Assembly (NCBI GenBank): GCA_000328965.1
Contig: KB205940.1
Span: 884,292 to 948,291, forward strand
Length of the DNA stretch: 64,000 bases
Reading direction: 5' to 3'
DNA from: Ascocoryne sarcoides NRRL 50072
Lineage: Eukaryota > Ascomycota > Leotiomycetes > Helotiales > Gelatinodiscaceae
A model generated the notes under the pieces. That model was given only the letters and a program-made list of their open reading frames with translations. It made no database searches and was not told where the DNA came from. The position numbers and the translations under genes are program-made. Below, piece by piece: positions 43,700 through 54,940 of this stretch (position 1 is the stretch's first letter; the number at the start of each line of letters is the position of its first letter).

Positions 43700-44605
43700 A
43701 TGCAGTTTTTTGGGGTTTCCATTAGTATGATTTTACTGGGGGCGAGGGGGTTTGGTGGGACGCTTGGATTGGTGACAATTATTTACTGGTTGCTACTTGG
43801 TTTAGACAACATAATATGTTCATTGTATAGTAATTTATAGAGCTGGGGGTTGGTTATATAGAACAAGATTTGCCATACAGGAAACACTTGGATTAAATTC
43901 GAATCACAGCCTTAAATATTTCATCAAGCGATTAAATGTAGTCTTGGCGGATCAAAGGTATGCTCTGAGAGAGGGAACAGTGCACATACCTCAAGCAGCA
44001 TCTAGACTACCCGCCTCAGATAGGGACTTGATGATCGAGTGCCTGTAATTCGGAGCCGATCATAGCCACTGTGCTAAGACTAGGTAAGCCTGTTCACCTA
44101 AAAATGGAAACCAATCGGTTTCCCTCCGTATTGATTAATGTCGCGAGCTCTCGCCAAGTAGTCAAAAGGTCAATGCCTAGAGCATTGCTTGTATGCGTCT
44201 CAAAGACCTAGCCGAGCGACTTAAATCGGCTCATATAAAGTTCAATTTGTGACTTCCAATTCCTTGGGGTAACCCAACCCTTCATTTGGGGCCTTCTATC
44301 TTTCTTCATAAGGGAACATGTTCTGAATGTAAATAAAAGGTAATGTCCAAGTGCATCTACGGCATAAGCCTCCTGATACAGCAACAGGCTGCTTCTGCTT
44401 GTATAGTGTTAATCTTAAAATTCAGAAAGAGCTATTCGCGGGACCCGTACAGTGAAGAGTAATTGAAAGCATTCTTCAGCTTAAAAAAAAGGCTAAGTTA
44501 AGAAGGATTTATAGGAAATCATCTGTTTGGAGTATCAAGATAGTATTAACTTCAAATGCTGATAAGTAAGTGAAAGTCTAGATAACAATCTACACGAATA
44601 ACTTT
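43700..44605. other. Convergent intergenic region
   Basis: 3' flanks of GH45 (plus) and the Atg22-like gene (minus). No open frame or repeat of note. Confidence 0.6.
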
Positions 44606-46522
44606 TTATACTTCGTCTTTCCTACCATCAAAGCCATCACCACCAATCTCTTCACTAAGGGTACTATTCTTCCCCAGATTCCGCTTCATCTCCTCTTCTG
44701 CTTTCAGGAAAGTCTCCTGCTCGCTCCGACTCTTGCCCAAATCCACAAAGAGCGCCAACATCAAAAAGCTGGCCGCGCTCAACCCCGTTAGGAAATAGAA
44801 CGGTGTAGAGTTGTTCCCGCTGGGACTCGCATCAATAATCGCCGAGCTGACCAGCGGTCCGATGAAACTGCTTGTTTTCCCAATAATGCTAAACAAACTG
44901 AAGAACAAGAACTCTCGTCCTCGGGGTGTGACCTCAGAGATCATGATCTGAGAATACGAATACCACGGACAAACGAAAAATCCGTAGAAGACTTGGTACA
45001 TCCATACTTCCCATACATGATGGAAGCCGAACTTTTGAGTCCAGATGCCTATCATACCCCAGAAGTCGAGAATGATGATGCTGAAGGCGACAATATTGAA
45101 CATAGTCTTTGTGGACAAAGACCATCTCTGCTGGGCCCACCAAAACGAATAAATTCCAAGTGCTTGTGCAGCAATCCCAACAACAAGGAGGTAAGTCAGT
45201 TCTAGGGTGTTATAAGCTACAATGCTGTTTTGCAAGGTAGAGATAACGGTGACAGTTGTGTTTAGAGAGTCCCCGAGGAGAAAATATCCGATTAGGTAGA
45301 TTAGGGATTGCCGGAGATGCCAAATTTGACGGAGAGCACGGTACAGTTGCCAAAATCCCACTGTAATAATATTCATATTGTATGGGACCTGTGCGAGTTA
45401 GAAACTGGCTTCTTCGCGAAATGTAATCTTACTTCTTGGCCAGCTCGCCGCTTCTCCTTGATAAACCATGGGATAGCAAGTAGTACCCAAGCCCCGGTAG
45501 CAAAGGCGATCAACACCGAAAGCCCCCAATTATTATTTGCAGTCGAGGCATCGACATGTAAGCTGAACAGTATCCCAACAATAATGGCAAGGATAATTAT
45601 TTCGCCCAAGGACTGGATATAAAATGCCATATTACACAACTCAGATCGCTTGAGGGTGTCGGCATAATCATATTCTACCCGGGTGCATTCTCCAGCCTGG
45701 TACTCTTCGGCCTTCCGGCGAAGGGTAGGCGTATTTCGGGCTAATCCAGGAAAGCTAGCAGAAATTAATCTGAGAATTATAAGATGAAGCGGGATGGTAC
45801 TCACGCAGCAGTCCAAAATGTGAGAGTTGTTTGATAGGCAATAACTAGAACTTGTTAGTCTATTCCAACAGCCATAGGGAAGTAAACCTGCGTCCAACAA
45901 TATACATTCCAGTAGCAACCTGCCATTTCGAGGGGTCGTGAACACCTAACCAGCCAAATCCGATTCCCCAAGCAACTAAAGATAGCACGATCAATATATT
46001 CGGCCTCCAAGTGCCGAAATCTGCTGGGGTTTAGTAATTACGTCATTTTCACGGATGCTGCTCGAAACGTACCAGCAAAGCTCCCCAAAAACAGAAATAC
46101 CACGATCTGTACAGCAAAACTGATACCATTCGACAAGAGCACAATACTGTTGATTGTACGGTCTCTGCAGTAGAGTCACTTTATTAGTTGCTGTTTTCCA
46201 TCGCTAATCGATTCCCAACTCACCTTCCCGCAAAGCTCAAAGTGGTACCGTCCCCTGCAGCTTGGTATAGTAAATTCTGAAAGGCCGTGGGCGCGAAGTT
46301 GAATAGTGTCAACCCGTTGTTACCAATATAATAAGCATAATATGCCCAAATCTCGATTTTGTCGGTCTGCCACTTGGGATCGAACTGGTCTGGCGCTACA
46401 AGTTGCTCCTCCTGGATCGATGGTGTCTGAAAATGTGAGTTGCCATCGTGCAAAGTCCCCAACTTGGGCGGATCCTCGGCCGAAGCAGATAGGAGATCAA
46501 GACTAGGTGCTGCAGAAGCCAT
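44606..46522 (-). CDS. Atg22-like vacuolar MFS transporter
   Basis: Six exons (46522-46224, 46164-46073, 46020-45892, 45844-45805, 45754-45433, 45388-44606) give 554 residues with about twelve membrane segments. Family landmarks: KIEIWAYYAYYIGNNGLTLFNFAPTAFQNLL, DASTANNNWGLSVLIAF, PWFIKEKRRAGQE, FWQLYRALRQIWHLRQSLIYLIGYFLLGDSLNTTVTVI and YQVFYGFFVCPWYSYSQIMISEVTPRGREFLFFSLF. This is the Atg22-like branch of the major facilitator superfamily; yeast Atg22 exports amino acids from the vacuole after autophagy. Filamentous fungi have several paralogues, so a strict atg22 symbol is not given. Intron 3 reads best with a GC donor, giving YIVGLIAYQTTLTFW as in relatives; using the adjacent GT breaks the frame. 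The following exon is only 40 nt. Confidence 0.85.
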
Positions 46523-47522
46523 TGTAAAGAAGACAGAAACAACTACTAATTATGTCCCATTGATGCATGAGATTCCGAGGTGAAAAAAAGGAGAAGTAGA
46601 AAAGAGAAACAGAAAAAGTAAAGAGACCGAAGAAGTTGTAGAGAGGCTAGAGATAAGATCGTCCGTTAGCTTCCCATTACGCCGTTGCATCTCTTCCCCA
46701 CATGAGTTGAGAAGCTAGCCAGTAAAGGAGAGGCAAACCAAGCTAATAGCAGTCGCTGGAATGAAGAAACAGATAAAAGACAAGAAAGAATTACAAGCTC
46801 CCGGACTAGTCGTGCTAGGGTGCACAGTTATCATGCATCTGTTGCATTGCATGAGAACCAAGACACTTCCAAGTTTGTGTATAGCGTGGGGTGGAGGTGG
46901 GTTAGTGCACAGACACGATTCGGCCTCAGGCGCCAATCAAGCATTTGGTTTGCGGGCGGCAGAAAGAAACAGCTGCAGAGTCTCGATCCTTGAAAGTCAG
47001 GGCAATAGTTATGATATGCTATACTTATTCAGATAAACTTTAACGTAATGGGCGAGCAGGAAAGAAAGACAATTCGGAGTGGCGAGTCACCACGACCGAA
47101 AGTCACTATTTTCTCCAAGAACATTCACCTCGTAGAACTCGAACTGAAACAACCTATAAGCATCTCGAGGTTTATCAAGCATCGGTCGGGCCGAGCACCA
47201 ACCAGTTCAGTGCAGAAACCCATGTGTACTTCTATGGACACATCAGGCCGAGAATCAGCAGGGGGGAAATCGAATCGATTGAACTCGAATTGTACATGGG
47301 AATAGACGCCCAAAGTAATGATTCAGAAACGAAAGAAAAAGCAACACCACGCGGGCCGGCGAAATAGACCTGGAGTTCCAGCCTTCTCCCAATCATCCAA
47401 ACAGGTCACCGGTCTTCGTCGACGAAAATGAATCTTGTGTCTCCTGCCTCAGTCTCAGCCTCGTTCTCTACGCTTCTCTCGACTTTCTGTAGCTGGCCTG
47501 CAAATGCTTCATCAGCTATCTA
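46523..47522. other. Intergenic: Atg22-like gene promoter
   Basis: Lies between two minus-strand genes. It holds the promoter and purine-rich (sense CT-rich) leader of the Atg22-like gene and the 3' flank of the BAR-protein gene. Open frames at 46761-47305 are short and unrecognisable. Confidence 0.5.
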
Positions 47523-48744
47523 TCATGCAGAAAAACCCTCACTACGACGTACTTCTTGCTCAACTTGCAGACCATCAACCACCGGGGCAAGCTCGCTGAG
47601 AATTTCATATGCCTTCTTGTGGAATTCAAGTTGCGCCGCGATTAGATCGGCGAGGTTTCGCAGAGGTTCGGGAGTATCAAGGACCTGCATCAATTAGCCA
47701 CTGTTGACAATGGACCACAATTTCATAGCTACGCACGTTCTTCATGACACCAACAGCTTCCTCGGTCTGCCCAACAAACTCATCCTCGGCTTGCTCAATC
47801 TCGACTCGGGCCTCCTCGCTCGCAGACTCCTCGTCATGTCCGTCCGCTGCCTTGGGGGCAGCACCGGGCAGCTTCCATCCGGGGTTCTTTGCTTTAGCTT
47901 TTGCAGCATCGAGCATCAATCTCGAATTCTCAACATTCTTTCTGGCGCGGGTAGCAAACATAAGGTTGGTATTCAGGGTTGTACTCCATCCTGCCAAAAA
48001 GCGACTTTGAATCTGGGAATCTTGTGCAAGTCGCGCCTCGCCAACGCGCTCACATGCCAGAGCATATTTCTCAAGGGCTGTCGCGAGGGGGTCTTCTCCA
48101 GTCCCTGAATGTTGTTGTTGAAGGAGCTGGCTACTTGCCAAAGAGGCGCGGGCAATGGCATGGTTGAAGGTCTTTGGTTGCGGTTTCGCTGACGGAGGAG
48201 CAGTGAGGGCAGCTTGGGCTTCTGCTGGAGAGGTTGCAGTCGACAAAAGGTGAACTTTCTCGCTGACAGTGCGGCCAAGGTCGCCGAAGCTCTCCTTAAT
48301 GTTTGCGGGATAATCGTAAGCTTCGTGAGAATACTGAGTACTATACGCGTAATGCACATTAGATGATAGTATCTCTCCACAAGACGGGTAACTTACGTGA
48401 CCTGCAGCATCTTCTGATGAACCTGCTTTAGAGCATCGACCCGCTTCTCCAATTCAATATAATCTGGGGGAAGTTGCGTCTGGAATAATGGAATGAGCAA
48501 TAATCCTGCAGCCAGACAGTAGTAACAAATATCCAACCTTATCCTCGGCCTGGCCAAGCTGCTCCTTCAACATTTGCGATGTGCGGGCCGCAAAGGGAGT
48601 GAAAGAGGCACTGCGTATTCAAAGTTAGTCTCTAATCTAGCATCCAGGGTTGAAAACAAGACTGCTCGCATTGTTGACGTTGATCCGCCTGAGGTCAAAT
48701 AGAGCTTACCTGATATTCTTGCCGAAAGCTGAGACTTTATCCAT
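47523..48744 (-). CDS. Gvp36-like BAR-domain protein
   Basis: Five exons (48744-48710, 48610-48538, 48479-48397, 48340-47737, 47684-47523) encode 318 residues; the first exon holds only 35 coding nt. The reading is MDKVSAFGKNISASFTPFAA, then an amphipathic start followed by long helices: QMLKEQLGQAEDKTQLPPDYIELEKRVDALK, YDYPANIKESFGDLGRTVSEK, EKYALACERVGEARLAQDSQIQSRFLAGW, RKNVENSRLMLDAAKAKAKNPGW, and a last helix EPLRNLADLIAAQLEFHKKAYEILSEL. This is the fungal BAR family of yeast Gvp36, which binds curved Golgi and endocytic membranes. Ala/Pro-rich and Glu-rich insertions lie in the loops. It should be cytosolic and membrane-peripheral. All junction phases agree. Confidence 0.87.
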
Positions 48745-49102
48745 CTTGGCGGATTTCTAAGGAGTGATAGCTGTGAGATAGTTTGACGGTGCAACAATGT
48801 TTTGTATTGATACGAGATGAACGAGAGATGTGGTCACGGACAAATTCGAGAGTTCAGGTAAGGTAGATTGAAAGCATCGCTAGGGAGAGCCGCTAGCGTG
48901 CTCATTCTTGCACGTGATAACCAGAGTATCAATGATTAATGATTGTGACAATTTGTGATTTATGCACAATTGGTTTCTAAATATATCATCTAATCTATGG
49001 AGAGATATCTCCTTTTTTATGTACTACTTAGGTTAAGTATCAATTTGACACTTAGATAAGCCTGGACAATCACTATTGTTGGCTGGCGTCAGTCCTATAT
49101 GA
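48745..49102. other. Intergenic: BAR-gene promoter, arg2 3' flank
   Basis: A 358-bp gap in tandem orientation on the minus strand. AT-rich toward the left; nothing else seen. Confidence 0.6.
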
Positions 49103-51245
49103 CTAGTCTAAGGTAGCTTGGTTATCTGCCCAAGATGGCCTTATCCGCCTGCACACGCTTTCATAATCCAAGAAGAGTTGCTTGCTCATATTCGGCTCTG
49201 GCGTAGTCCAGAACATTGTCCACTCAGTCCCAGGAAGTTTCCAGGCACCTCGAGATCTCTCAAAGTACCACTTGTTGACTGGATTGCTTTTTCGAGATCG
49301 CCATACAACACCTTTTGGAAAGCAATCTCGTACCATAGACTTAAAGATCAAGTCTGCCACTCCGCCGCTTCCTTGTGATCTTCGCAATACTGCAAATTTG
49401 TCGAGATAAGGAACCATTCTTGCCCTGCTTTCTGGTGACCCATCATCTTCAACGCCAGGAGGTGTTTCCCACGTCAGCAAAGCCCCCCCCTCATATTCGC
49501 CAGCAATAATGACACCAGCAATTCGACCATTGACCCGCTTTAGATAGTCTTTAATATCAAGTTTTCGACCAAATGAATCTTCAATGAGATAAGCGAGTCG
49601 AGGAAGGTCGATTTGAGAATCTGTGAGGCTTAGTTGAGGCTCTCCGGGAATAGGTGGTTCCCATGGAGTCTTTTTTGGGTCTGGGAAAATCGTCACAGAC
49701 ATGCCATGCTTCACAAAAGTTGTAGGAGCAGAGCTTTCAGCGAGGTGAATTGCTTCGTTTGGCCTATTTTGTTGACCGAGACGGCTGGCAGGGAGTGAAG
49801 ACGAAAACGCTGGCTTGTCTGTAAGAAGGTTGTGAATCAGCGGATTTTGCTGCCGTCTCGTCCCAACCCTCGCGGCCTGGAATGGAGCATCTCTGCCCGA
49901 ATTTGCCGCTTCATCGGGAGTGGTCAACAGGGCAGATGAACTTGGAGGTAATATAGAAAGTACACATTGGACCAACTGAAGATTCTGGATATGATACCAA
50001 TTATCTGGTCTCGGGCCGCTGTCTTCTCCTGGTAATCCCACTTCATTGAATTGAGAATTGACTTCCTCGATCATAGGGCCTCTCAATTTCTTGAGCAGCT
50101 CTTTTCTTACAGAGCTGTACTCTTGCTCCATATTCAAAAAAACATGATAGCCATTGAGGCCATCTACAGCAGGTATCCCCCCTAGTGGGTCCAGGATAAT
50201 GAGTCGATCAAGTGAAATCTCATCATGCAGAGCCTGAAGTCGCGAACGAACGACGTTTGGATCTTCGTCAGGGAGAAGGTGACCTGGAAGTCCTGCTAGT
50301 TCTCTAGTGAGCGCTAAAACAACATGATCGGCAAGAACATGTGTAGCGGTCTGAGTATTGTCTGTATAACCTAAAGAAGGGACAACAGGGATAATGCCAC
50401 GCCTCAAAGGAGTCATAAGTAACTTCCGCAAGGTGACATGGGCTGTTGTCTGGTAGTGACCGATTTTTTCGGGTTTTTCAGAGATCCCAATGATATTGTT
50501 TAGGTATCTTGCACCACCTTCTCCATTGGAATCAATAGCGGCGACTATTCGACTTGCCTGCTCTTTTGCTTCAGCCCGCCAGTTCGAGCACGCATTGTTG
50601 CTATGTTGGCAATCAACTACCACCACGCTCATTAATCCAAGACGGCCAAGCTGGGCAAGGGTCTTGCCTATCCCATTGATGATGTCGTTATCAAGTGTCT
50701 GAGGTGCTCTGATCTTCACAAGAGCCACATGTAATTGTGGCTCCTCAACATATCCAACACTTCTTTCGGGATATTGATCAAATTTCGGGCTTCTCTGAAC
50801 TGCCGCAGGACCTTGAAAGACTCCCAGATTGACCCCATTCCCATGTAAAAGTTGGTGAGACTTTTGGTCGGTGACAATAGGTAAAACATTCCGTACTATG
50901 GGCTTCGCAGAGGGATCGAAACGCTGAAGATAGGCTTTGGCCTCCCGTTTCGTGGCAGAAGAGCCCAAAATCGACAAGAAAAAATCCTATAGTCCATCAG
51001 AAACGTTGAATATCCACCTTATGTGTACAGCGTACCTTGTCCAAAGCTTTAGCCTCTCTCCTGGCTTTCTGCTGCTTTTCAAGGGTTTTCACACGCTCCT
51101 TTGCCGATTCATCCCTCAGTTGATTCGAAACACCTCGTTCTGAACCATAGCAACGTACCCCACCATGGCGGAAGCAATCGGAAACTCTGCGAAAGTTGGC
51201 TAAATATTGTATCTTTGGATTGTCAATTGTATTCTCTGCTTTCAT
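49103..51245 (-). CDS. arg2: Mitochondrial N-acetylglutamate synthase
   Basis: Two exons (51245-51036, 50986-49103), phase 0 over a 49-nt intron, give 697 residues. The Arg/Ser/Lys-rich, acid-poor first 70 residues fit a mitochondrial presequence. An N-terminal amino-acid-kinase-like region (about 70-470) includes SILGSSATKREAKAYLQRFDP, HVALVKIRAPQTLDN, RRGIIPVVPSLGYTD and LDRLIILDPLGGIPA. The C-terminal N-acetyltransferase domain (about 500-690) has FGRKLDIKDYLKRVNGRIAGVIIAGEYEGGALLTWE, DKFAVLRRSQGSGGVADLIF (acetyl-CoA loop) and RSRKSNPVNKWYFERSRG. It makes N-acetylglutamate from glutamate and acetyl-CoA, the first step of arginine synthesis, and is normally feedback-inhibited by arginine. 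No arginine-attenuator uORF is expected for this gene and none is seen. Confidence 0.94.
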
Positions 51246-51804
51246 TTAAAACTGGTTTACCCACGTTATAACAAGCGGCTATTTGTCTGACCCCTTTCCG
51301 GGCTGTATTTTGTAAGATCATAGTGCATATTGAAATGGTATCACCTCTGGAAACTCATGACAGATATATCGTTGGGCAAAAGTTGGAGTAAATGTGATGG
51401 CATGGAAATGTTATTTCAAGGAAGTTTGTGAGAGCTAGAAATTGGCGAATTCCGTTCCCTTCCTATCTCGGAGTCTATCGATAAGCCCCACGTGATGAGA
51501 CTACAATAATAATCACTGATGACGAAATATGCCTTGGGGACAACGTAGAACGCGAGAATCATGGCTCCGGTCTTGGGTTAGTACCTATTGCATCGGAGGG
51601 CAAACTTATGCGATGTGTTGTAGTGCGGGGTTGAGAACTTCCTCAATTGGAAGAGTCCCTGACCATTGACATCACCAGATATTCACAAAGCAACGCATCG
51701 CATCCCCGCTTTCTAATATCAGGTCTTCGTGAGGTAACTTCTTGCAACCATAGCATCTTATTTCAGATAGCTATACTACATTATATAGTAACGTTAAAAG
51801 TAAC
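51246..51804. promoter_or_regulatory. Divergent promoter region arg2 / dehydrogenase
   Basis: A 559-bp gap between divergent genes. A six-codon upstream ORF (MAPVLG, 51561-51581) precedes the dehydrogenase. I found no TGACTCA general-control site. Confidence 0.5.
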
Positions 51805-52770
51805 ATGGCACCGCAAATAGCATGGATTGGTTTGGGCAACATGGGCAGAGTCAGTTGGCATCATCATTCAAATGGCTTATACTAACTAGCGAAGGGGATG
51901 TGCAAAAATCTAGTTGAGAAAGGAAATATTGATAAAGCTCTCATCATATTTAATCGGACAGAAAATCGCGCCACAGAGCTTGGCAAGTCTCTACCGTCCG
52001 GGAAATCGACGTTGGCCTCCTCAATCGAAGAGGCTGTATCAAAGTCGGACATTATCTTCTCCTGTGTTGGAGATGATGCGGCCATGATTCAGACCATCGA
52101 GACTGCACTCGAAACCAATGTGAGAGGCAAGCTGTTTGTAGACTGCTCAACAGTCCATCCAAACACAACGGAGGAGCTTTTGAATAAGATCACAGCCGCC
52201 GGTGGGGAATTTGTTGCGTGTCCTGTGTTTGGAGCTCCGGCTGCAGCAGACAATGGACAGCTCTTGTGTGTCCTCGCTGGACCGAAGGAGGCTGTGGACA
52301 GAGTTAAGCCATACATTACAGGCGTGATTGGCAGAGGATATCTTGATTTCGGAGGGCAGTCCGCTGGAAAAGCAACCCTCTTAAAAGTCATTGGGAACAC
52401 CTTTATTCTTAATATGGTTGAAGCACTGTCCGAAGCTCATGTCCTCGCGGAAAAGTCAGGGCTGGGAACTGACAACCTCCATCACTTCATAGAAAGCTTG
52501 TTTCCTGGTCCGTATTCGGCATATTCGACAAGAATGCTGTCTGGCGATTACCACAAACGCGCAGAGCCCTTGTTTGCGGTGGATCTTGCCAGGAAAGACG
52601 CGAGACATGCAATGGTACTGGCTGAAGGTTCTGGCACACGGATGAGAGACCTCGAGGTTGCAGACGCTCATTTAGAGCAAGTGAAGGCGCATCAGGGGAA
52701 GGCGGGCGACATAGCAGCGATCTATGGTGCGGTTAGAACCGAGGCAGGGTTAAAGTTTGAAAATAACTAA
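51805..52770 (+). CDS. 3-hydroxyisobutyrate dehydrogenase-like oxidoreductase
   Basis: Two exons (51805-51849, 51895-52770), phase 0 over a 45-nt intron, encode 306 residues. The first 15 residues, MAPQIAWIGLGNMGR, are the first exon and contain the Rossmann GxGxxG motif; exon 2 continues GMCKNLVEKG. Further family motifs are FVDCSTVHPNTTEELL (substrate loop), CPVFGAPAAADNGQL, and GKATLLKVIGNTFILNMVEALSEA with the catalytic Lys (about 197). This is the beta-hydroxyacid dehydrogenase family. Valine catabolism is the classic role, but fungal paralogues reduce other small semialdehydes or glyoxylate, so the substrate is uncertain. There is no mitochondrial presequence, unlike classic 3-hydroxyisobutyrate dehydrogenase. 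The intron uses a GTCAGT donor and a GCGAAG acceptor, with ACTAAC just upstream. Confidence 0.87.
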
Positions 52771-53248
52771 CTTTTGATATGGGATCCCGCTACGATGGAA
52801 AAATTGAAAATTATATAAACATGAACTTTGGAAAGAATTGAAGCGTTCTATCGTTTTAAGAGCATAATCATGCAGGTAGCACAACAGACCACGAAACTGA
52901 AATCTAGTATTTTACTACTACTGCAGCATATGAAGAAGAGCGGATAACTCACTATCTTGCTATAGATATATACTTTTTGACATAGCCTAATCAAACCCAA
53001 GTATTTTTGTATCAGCATTGGAATTTTGCAAAACTTTGTGTTCCTCGAGATTAGTGTATTGCACTCCCTCATGTAGTGACGGATGGGCTAATGAGCCTCC
53101 TTAGTACCGACTGCTATGGTGCACCTGTGCCAAGAAATACTGACTAATCACATCTAGCTTCAAGCTTCATCTGCGGTAATGCCATCTTGAGTTCGTCAAA
53201 CACATTTCTACATCAAGCTGCACTTCCAAGTTCAAAGATCGATCCGAA
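52771..53248. other. Intergenic: vma9 promoter
   Basis: Between two plus-strand genes. Holds the dehydrogenase 3' flank and the promoter and leader of the V-ATPase subunit gene. No other feature. Confidence 0.5.
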
Positions 53249-53677
53249 ATGGCGAATGGGTATGCTAATCTCACCACCCTTTCGATCCCCTATCCCTTCT
53301 CTGTCTGAACGCTGTCTGACTTCAAACGCCCATTCTAGCTGGAGCATCATCATAGGCCTCATAGTAGTCGTCCTCGCAAGCTTAGCAGCATGGTTCTTCT
53401 CCCCTAAGGGCGAAACACAAACGTAGGCTCCCTTTATCTTATGCTGCCTTTGGGCCCTGAAGATAGTAGCTGACACTCTCATAGAATTTGGCGGAGCTCC
53501 CTAATCCTCTCGTTCGCAAGCTGCTACCTCATGTGGGGTATGTTATATCCCATCACTCCCTTTGCAGACTACAATATCTGACGGCTTTTGATAGCGATCA
53601 CGTTCCTAGCGCAGTGGCACCCCCTTATCGCACCACGACGCAGCGGTTTGAGAGAATCGGCGATCCATGTAAATTGA
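53249..53677 (+). CDS. vma9: V-type proton ATPase subunit e
   Basis: Four small exons (53249-53259, 53339-53422, 53485-53537, 53595-53677) encode 76 residues; no single frame shows the gene. The spliced protein begins MANGWSIIIGLIVVVLASLAAWFFSPKGETQT, then IWRSSLILSFASCYLMW and AITFLAQWHPLIAPRRSGLRE. This is the two-helix membrane subunit e (yeast Vma9) of the Vo sector, normally 70-80 residues, which helps assemble the proton pump that acidifies vacuoles and Golgi. The first coding exon has only 11 nt. All four junction phases agree, the donors are GTATGC, GTAGGC and GTATGT, and all acceptors are TAG. The C-terminal few residues (SAIHVN) extend slightly beyond the usual end. Confidence 0.9.
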
Positions 53678-53970
53678 TGAAAGGAGCTGAGAGCAGCATA
53701 TTCGGAAAGGTGTAGAATTTTGGCGTTCAGGTGGTTGGCAATTCGGCATCGTTGTAGAAATCATGTGTATTGGTATGGGATAGGAAGCTCCTGCAGATTC
53801 AAAAAGGATACGTCCAACTCAACTGGCCACGGAGCCTTGGCTTGAGACGTTAATAAACATGGTGATTCAAAGCTCTATACGTGCTTTTCGATGGATTGGG
53901 CGACAGTACTGGGTATCTAAAGAACAAGGCAGGAGATAACTTGGCACACAGCATCACTCGGCATATCTCA

Positions 53971-54940
53971 TTATCCCAAACCCAATCTGCCACCCCATTC
54001 CTTCCCTAACTCTACTAATGCCCACAATGCCTTTCCATCTGCTGCCACTCCCGACTCCCCACCTGCATCTACTCCATCCAGTCCTACAACCCATAAAATC
54101 CCCCGCCCTACCATCCATCTACTAGTGGCACCCACAGTCGCCAATATCGCTGCCGTTCCATACCCGCAATCTAGCAAGATCTTCAGCGCTTCTACATTGT
54201 TTGCAACAACAGCCCATCCTAAGGATCTAGCAGCTGCAGGAACATCATATTCCCATATCACCATCAGAATGGGAAACAACTTTGTAGAAGACGACACAAG
54301 CAGAGCGGTGCTGACAGAGTTGGGCCGCGAGTACCTTGGCATCAGACCAAAAAGGACAAGCGGTGACAGTGGTGAGGAAGTCAAAAATCGAATCGAGACG
54401 TGAAATGCGAGGGTGGAGAGTGCACACAAGATTAGGAAAAAGACATATTGGAAGACGATGGGTTGCTGTGAAAGGCGTAGAAAATCACTGTTTCCCGACT
54501 CGGCGCCGGACGAGGTTGACTTCTCGATGCGTGCCCAAGTCAGGTAGACGTCGAAGAGGAGGAGCAAGATACCGAGTCGGAGGATCGAGGGCTATACGGA
54601 ATCAGTATGTGGCAAAGACAGGAGAGCGTTTAGCTAACATCGAACTGATCGTGTTCTCTCATCAAACTATTATGAAGGAGGTGCCGGTACACCTTTGCGG
54701 ATTAGCAGTGTTCATTCCACTCCATTCGATTTCAAAGAGGCGCTGCCGTACTTGAGGCTTGATCAAAACCAAATCGATAAATAATACCACAAAGTCATGC
54801 TCGACATACTTGTCACAGAACCGGCCACAGTTCTTGCAGACAGTGAGACGGACTCCATGGCCGCTTGACTTATCATCGGCGCCGGAGTACTCGGTGTAGA
54901 GGGTTTTGACGGGATAGCGGCATTCTATGCAGATTGGCAT
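53971..54940 (-). CDS. arv1: ER lipid-homeostasis protein Arv1
   Basis: Three exons (54940-54752, 54692-54639, 54591-53971), phase-0 junctions, give 287 residues. The Arv1 homology domain at the N terminus has two zinc-knuckle CxxC pairs (MPICIECRYPVKTLYTEYS and VRLTVCKNCGRFCDKYVEHD) followed by FVVLFIDLVLIKPQVYRHLL. Next comes SILRLGILLLLFDVYLTWARIE, the first membrane segment. Further hydrophobic segments follow: QYVFFLILCALSTLAFHVSIRFL and KLFPILMVIWEYD. Arv1 is an ER membrane protein needed for sterol distribution and GPI-anchor precursor handling. The middle exon has 54 nt. The gene is convergent with vma9; 293 bp separate the stops. It lies 2.2 kb from erg5, which shares the sterol theme, but nothing suggests co-regulation. 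Confidence 0.9.
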
